From Candidatus Rifleibacteriota bacterium (GTDB lineage: Bacteria > Riflebacteria > Ozemobacteria > Ozemobacterales > Ozemobacteraceae): a stretch of DNA of 9,521 nucleotides. Below the pieces are notes generated by a model that saw only the letters and a program-made list of their open reading frames with translations, did no database searches and had not been told where the DNA came from. How positions within the stretch are numbered: position 1 is the first letter of the stretch; each line of letters opens with the position of its first letter. Made by a program: the position numbers and the translations under genes. Where the stretch lies: the NCBI GenBank assembly GCA_029560455.1, contig JAKQKW010000263.1:1-9521 (forward strand). Direction: 5' to 3'. Positions 7,341 to 9,521 of the stretch are shown piece after piece.

Positions 7341-9467
7341 ATGACAGCCAACGCGACAATCAGTAAGATCAGAAATATCGGCATCGTGGCCCACATCGAC
7401 GCTGGGAAAACCACGACGACCGAAAGAATTCTGTTCTATACCGGTAAAGCCTATAAGCTGGGCGAAGTTCACGAAGGCACCGCCGTCATGGACTGGATGA
7501 TGCAGGAGCAGGAACGCGGAATTACAATCACGAGCGCGGCAACCAAATGCCACTGGCGTGATTGTGACATCAATATCATAGACACTCCCGGGCACGTAGA
7601 TTTTACTGCCGAAGTCGAACGCTCTCTCAGGGTTCTCGACGGAGCAGTGGTGGTTTTCTGTGCGGTCGCCGGTGTACAGCCACAGTCAGAAACTGTCTGG
7701 CGTCAGGCTAACCGCTATAAAGTTCCTAGAGTTGCTTTCGTGAACAAAATGGACAGAGTCGGCGCCAGCTTCGAAAGAGTTGTGCAGCAGATTAACGAGA
7801 GACTGGGCCACAGGGCCCTGCCGATCGTAATGCCGCTCGGTGCCGAAGATAAGTTCATCGGCCATGTCGACCTGATTACCATGAAAGCCCACATCTGGGA
7901 CGAAGAATCCACTAAGAAGCTGGGTGCAGAATTCAAGACCGAAACCATTCCGGCAGAACATCTCGAATCGGCAAAAGCCGCCAGAGATGCGATGATCGAA
8001 GCAATTTCGGCCTATAACGATGAAATCCTCGAACTCTTCCTCGAAGAGAAAGAAGTTTCAGAAGATCTCATTCGTCGCACCGTCCGCGAAGCTGCGGTTG
8101 CCAACAAGATCGTTCCCGTTCTTTGCGGCTCGGCTTTCAAAAACAAAGGTGTCCAGGATCTGCTCGATTCCGTTACTTACTACTTACCTTCACCTCTCGA
8201 TATTCCGCCGGCAATCGCCTATAAGGTCGAAGATCACTCAGAAGTAGAGATCAAATCAGACCCCGAAGCTCCGTTCGCCGCACTTGTCTTTAAAATTGCA
8301 ACCGATCCGCACGTTGGTAAGCTTGCTTACCTGAGAATTTATTCCGGAACCATTGAATCCGGTAAAGTGGTCTATAACATCACCCGAGAGGGCAGAAAAG
8401 AACGTATCGGCCGACTGCTGCAGATGCATGCCAACCAGCGCCAGGATCTTCCGCGCGCTACGGCTGGTGACATCGTGGCTGCCGTAGGTCTGAAGAATAT
8501 CGCCACCGGTGATACTCTCGCCTGCACCACCGACCATCCGACTCTTGAAAAGATCGCTTTCCCCGAAACAGTAATTTCTGTTGCCATTGAACCCAGAACT
8601 CAGGGCGATCTTGCCCGGCTTACTGAAGTTCTCGAAGCACTGATGAATGAAGATCCGACTTTCAAGGCCAAGATCGATGCCGATACCGGCGAAACGCTGA
8701 TTTCCGGCATGGGCGAGCTGCATCTCGAAGTTATCGTTGACCGCATTCTGCGCGAATTCAACGTTAAAGCTTCGGTCGGCAAACCCCAGGTTGCCTACAA
8801 GGAAGGTATCACTTCAAAGGGCAAAGGCGAATGTGTCTATGAAAAGACCATTGGCGGCAAGAATCAGTTTGCTCACGTTATTCTCGAAGTTGAACCCCTC
8901 GAAAGAGGCAAGGGTTTTGCTTTCGTAAATGGCCTGAACAATGGTGTTCTTCCTCCGGTGTTCGTCGCTGCTGTAGAAAAAGGTTGCCAGGACTCCATGA
9001 ATGATGGTATCCTAGCTGGCTTCCCGTTGGTAGATGTGCAGGTTAAACTTGTCGGCGGCATGCACCGCGAGACTGAAAGCAACGATGTTGCCTTCAAGAT
9101 CGCCGCTTATGAAGCCACAAAGAACGCTCTGCGCAATGCCAGACCAGTTCTTCTGGAGCCCTATATGAAGGTCGAGATTGAAACTCCCGAGCAGTATATG
9201 GGCGACATTATCGGCAATATGAATTCAAGACGCGGCAAGGTAATCAACATGGAAATGCGTGAAGACATCAGAATTATCGACTGTCATGCACCTCTTTCCG
9301 ATATGTTTGGTTACTCAACCCAGCTGAGATCGCTCTCACAGGGCCGCGCAACCTTCACCATGGAGCTGTTGCACTATGATGAAGCACCGAAGGCTGTTAT
9401 TGAACGCATCCTGGGTGTGTTCGGTTTTAACCAGAGTCATCAGCACATGATGGCAGGCGATAATTGA
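7341..9467 (+). CDS. fusA: Translation elongation factor G
   Basis: EF-G is the GTPase that translocates tRNA and mRNA after peptide bond formation and helps recycle ribosomes. The 708-residue product has full-length EF-G architecture. In the G domain: P-loop AHIDAGKT (17-24), switch I QERGITIT (57-64), DTPGH (81-85, with catalytic His85), NKMD (135-138) and GSAF (263-266). Domain II begins near PFAALVFK. Domain III carries [10 protein letters not shown]. Domain IV carries GGKNQFAHV (505-513), and domain V carries [20 protein letters not shown]. The domain IV tip loop reads [11 protein letters not shown] (572-582) where most EF-G proteins have a YHDVDSSE-like sequence; His575 is kept. The ATG at 7341 is the only start after an in-frame stop at 7308-7310. 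Its ribosome binding site is weak (AGG at 7326-7328), unlike its neighbours. The rpsG-fusA-tuf context favours the housekeeping EF-G over an EF-G2 paralogue. Confidence 0.97.
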   Translation: MTANATISKIRNIGIVAHIDAGKTTTTERILFYTGKAYKLGEVHEGTAVMDWMMQEQERGITITSAATKCHWRDCDINIIDTPGHVDFTAEVERSLRVLDGAVVVFCAVAGVQPQSETVWRQANRYKVPRVAFVNKMDRVGASFERVVQQINERLGHRALPIVMPLGAEDKFIGHVDLITMKAHIWDEESTKKLGAEFKTETIPAEHLESAKAARDAMIEAISAYNDEILELFLEEKEVSEDLIRRTVREAAVANKIVPVLCGSAFKNKGVQDLLDSVTYYLPSPLDIPPAIAYKVEDHSEVEIKSDPEAPFAALVFKIATDPHVGKLAYLRIYSGTIESGKVVYNITREGRKERIGRLLQMHANQRQDLPRATAGDIVAAVGLKNIATGDTLACTTDHPTLEKIAFPETVISVAIEPRTQGDLARLTEVLEALMNEDPTFKAKIDADTGETLISGMGELHLEVIVDRILREFNVKASVGKPQVAYKEGITSKGKGECVYEKTIGGKNQFAHVILEVEPLERGKGFAFVNGLNNGVLPPVFVAAVEKGCQDSMNDGILAGFPLVDVQVKLVGGMHRETESNDVAFKIAAYEATKNALRNARPVLLEPYMKVEIETPEQYMGDIIGNMNSRRGKVINMEMREDIRIIDCHAPLSDMFGYSTQLRSLSQGRATFTMELLHYDEAPKAVIERILGVFGFNQSHQHMMAGDN

Positions 9468-9514
9468 ACTAACCCCGGTATTTACTCTGATTGAAATCCA
9501 AGGAGGATTTTAAA

Positions 9515-9521
9515 ATGGCTA
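9515..9521 (+). CDS. tuf: Elongation factor Tu, first codons (partial)
   Basis: The window ends after ATG GCT A, reading Met-Ala and one base of the third codon. A strong ribosome binding site, AAGGAGG (9500-9506), lies eight bases before the ATG. The identification rests on context: tuf follows fusA in most bacterial str operons, and EF-Tu usually starts Met-Ala-Lys. The start region ATTTTAAAATG is identical to that at rpoC (98-108). rpsJ is a less likely alternative. Confidence 0.7.

Noticed and set aside
9468..9514. Terminator or promoter between fusA and tuf
   Set aside because: No stem with a T-tract and no paired -35/-10 elements at proper spacing are visible in these 47 bases; simple cotranscription is the better reading.

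Overview
The window is a stretch of a bacterial chromosome carrying the core transcription and translation genes in the classic order rpoB (last 20 codons), rpoC, rpsL, rpsG, fusA, tuf (first codons only). All genes are on the + strand and tightly packed. Base composition and codon use look even throughout (GAA strongly preferred for Glu, roughly 50% GC by eye). I see no mobile element, tRNA, rRNA, CRISPR array or sign of transfer. The products are bacterial, not archaeal or organellar. The single unsplit beta' argues against a cyanobacterium or plastid. The E. coli-type (SI3-like) insertion in the beta' trigger loop argues against Firmicutes and Actinobacteria and suggests a Gram-negative-type, possibly uncultured lineage. 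I cannot name the phylum from this window.

Layout: bases 1-64 end rpoB with an acidic tail. Bases 106-6201 are rpoC, encoding an unusually long beta' subunit of 2031 residues. Bases 6208-6255 form a strong symmetrical hairpin terminator that closes the rpoBC unit. Bases 6256-6432 hold a GC-rich inverted repeat, an AT-rich UP-like element, a near-consensus sigma70 promoter (TTGACA, 17-base spacer, TAGTAT with TG extension) and a structured leader of about 65 bases. The str operon follows: rpsL (GTG start at 6433), rpsG (6821), fusA (7341) and the start of tuf (9515), with gaps of 13, 46 and 47 bases.

RpoB and RpoC form the catalytic core of RNA polymerase. S12 and S7 are decoding-centre and head proteins of the 30S subunit. 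EF-G and EF-Tu drive the elongation cycle. The separate promoter and terminator let the ribosomal str operon be controlled independently of RNA polymerase synthesis.

The most notable points are a roughly 675-residue insertion in the beta' trigger loop that looks like a tandem array of about eight beta-hairpin (sandwich-barrel hybrid type) units; a domain IV tip loop in EF-G that departs from the near-universal HDVD signature and seems one residue longer; and the rpsL leader, with a 5' hairpin that can mask a Shine-Dalgarno-like sequence preceding a three-codon mini-ORF.
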